Shown here: one piece after another, positions 63,971 through 64,000 of the stretch
Layout of the letters: each line of letters opens with the position of its first letter
How positions within the stretch are numbered: the first letter of the stretch is position 1
NCBI RefSeq assembly: GCF_007625115.1
Contig: NZ_VMNH01000008.1
Coordinates: 31,901 to 95,900 of the forward strand
Reading direction: 5' to 3'
Length of the DNA stretch: 64,000 bases
From: Sedimenticola selenatireducens
Lineage (GTDB): Bacteria; Pseudomonadota; Gammaproteobacteria; Chromatiales; Chromatiaceae
Made by a program: the position numbers and the translations under genes
Notes under the pieces: model-generated
What the model saw: the letters and a program-made list of their open reading frames with translations, nothing else
Databases searched by the model: none
What the model was told of the DNA's origin: nothing

Positions 63971-64000
63971 ACCTTAGATAAACGACTCGTGTTGCTGCGC

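Overview
The window looks like the chromosome of a sulfur-oxidising gammaproteobacterium with mid-range GC, of the Chromatiales/Sedimenticola/Thiodiazotropha kind. That placement is an inference. It rests on reverse-type dsrAB, soxYZ, a YeeE/YedE sulfur-compound transporter, an uptake [NiFe] hydrogenase, and standard gammaproteobacterial synteny (yebC-ruvCAB-ybgC-tolQRAB-pal-cpoB-queE-queC; lptFG facing pepA-holC; parC/parE). I see no IS element, prophage or CRISPR array.

Layout. 1-5.5 kb: the start of a dsr operon (dsrA and the first codons of dsrB) on the minus strand. Facing away from it is a plus-strand group: a 58-aa small protein, a helical TPR-like protein, an orphan Cas6/Cmx6-family protein with no CRISPR nearby, and a DsrC paralogue with no cysteine at all. 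An FmdE-like protein and an unrecognised protein follow. 5.5-12.4 kb: a BepA-type periplasmic protease, soxYZ, a VWA-domain membrane protein with a coiled-coil partner, and a lipid A acyltransferase. 12.4-23 kb: rhodanese, CsgG-like protein, glycine-zipper lipoprotein, rmuC, mtaB-PAP2, xthA, tatD, small secreted proteins and a true FNR-type oxygen sensor. 23.2-34.6 kb: tRNA-Lys, YeeE/YedE transporter, queC/queE, the tol-pal system, ruvABC and yebC. 34.7-42.7 kb: hydrolase, HDOD-GAF regulator, radical SAM protein, DUF971-MoaD fusion, FixLJ-like two-component pair, PilZ and RDD proteins. 42.7-55.9 kb: lptFG, pepA-holC, parC, hemolysin III family protein, an unknown permease, CNP1-like protein, parE, xseB-ispA. 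55.9-62.5 kb: an eight-gene hydrogenase operon (hupSLCDGHIJ order). 62.5-64 kb: a regulatory intergenic region, folE2, and a cluster of inverted repeats.

How the genes fit together. DsrAB oxidises stored or persulfidic sulfur; SoxYZ carries thiosulfate-derived sulfur in the periplasm; YeeE/YedE may import thiosulfate or a related sulfur compound; the hydrogenase can feed electrons from H2 into the quinone pool. The hydrogenase small subunit has the six-cysteine proximal-cluster signature of oxygen-tolerant enzymes. Its upstream region carries a near-consensus sigma-54 promoter, a consensus IHF site and two dyads where an NtrC-type activator would bind.

Most notable points: (1) the orphan Cas6-like gene beside a cysteine-less DsrC paralogue and dsrAB, which may be an undescribed sulfur-linked module; (2) ruvC has no usable in-frame start and appears to have lost one A in a poly-A run at its fourth codon; (3) the sigma-54/IHF architecture of the hydrogenase promoter; (4) a DUF971-MoaD-like fusion without the terminal diglycine; (5) a 16-bp perfect palindrome at the hemolysin III start resembling a TetR-family fatty-acid operator. 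All assignments come from reading motifs and context by eye; no database search was run.
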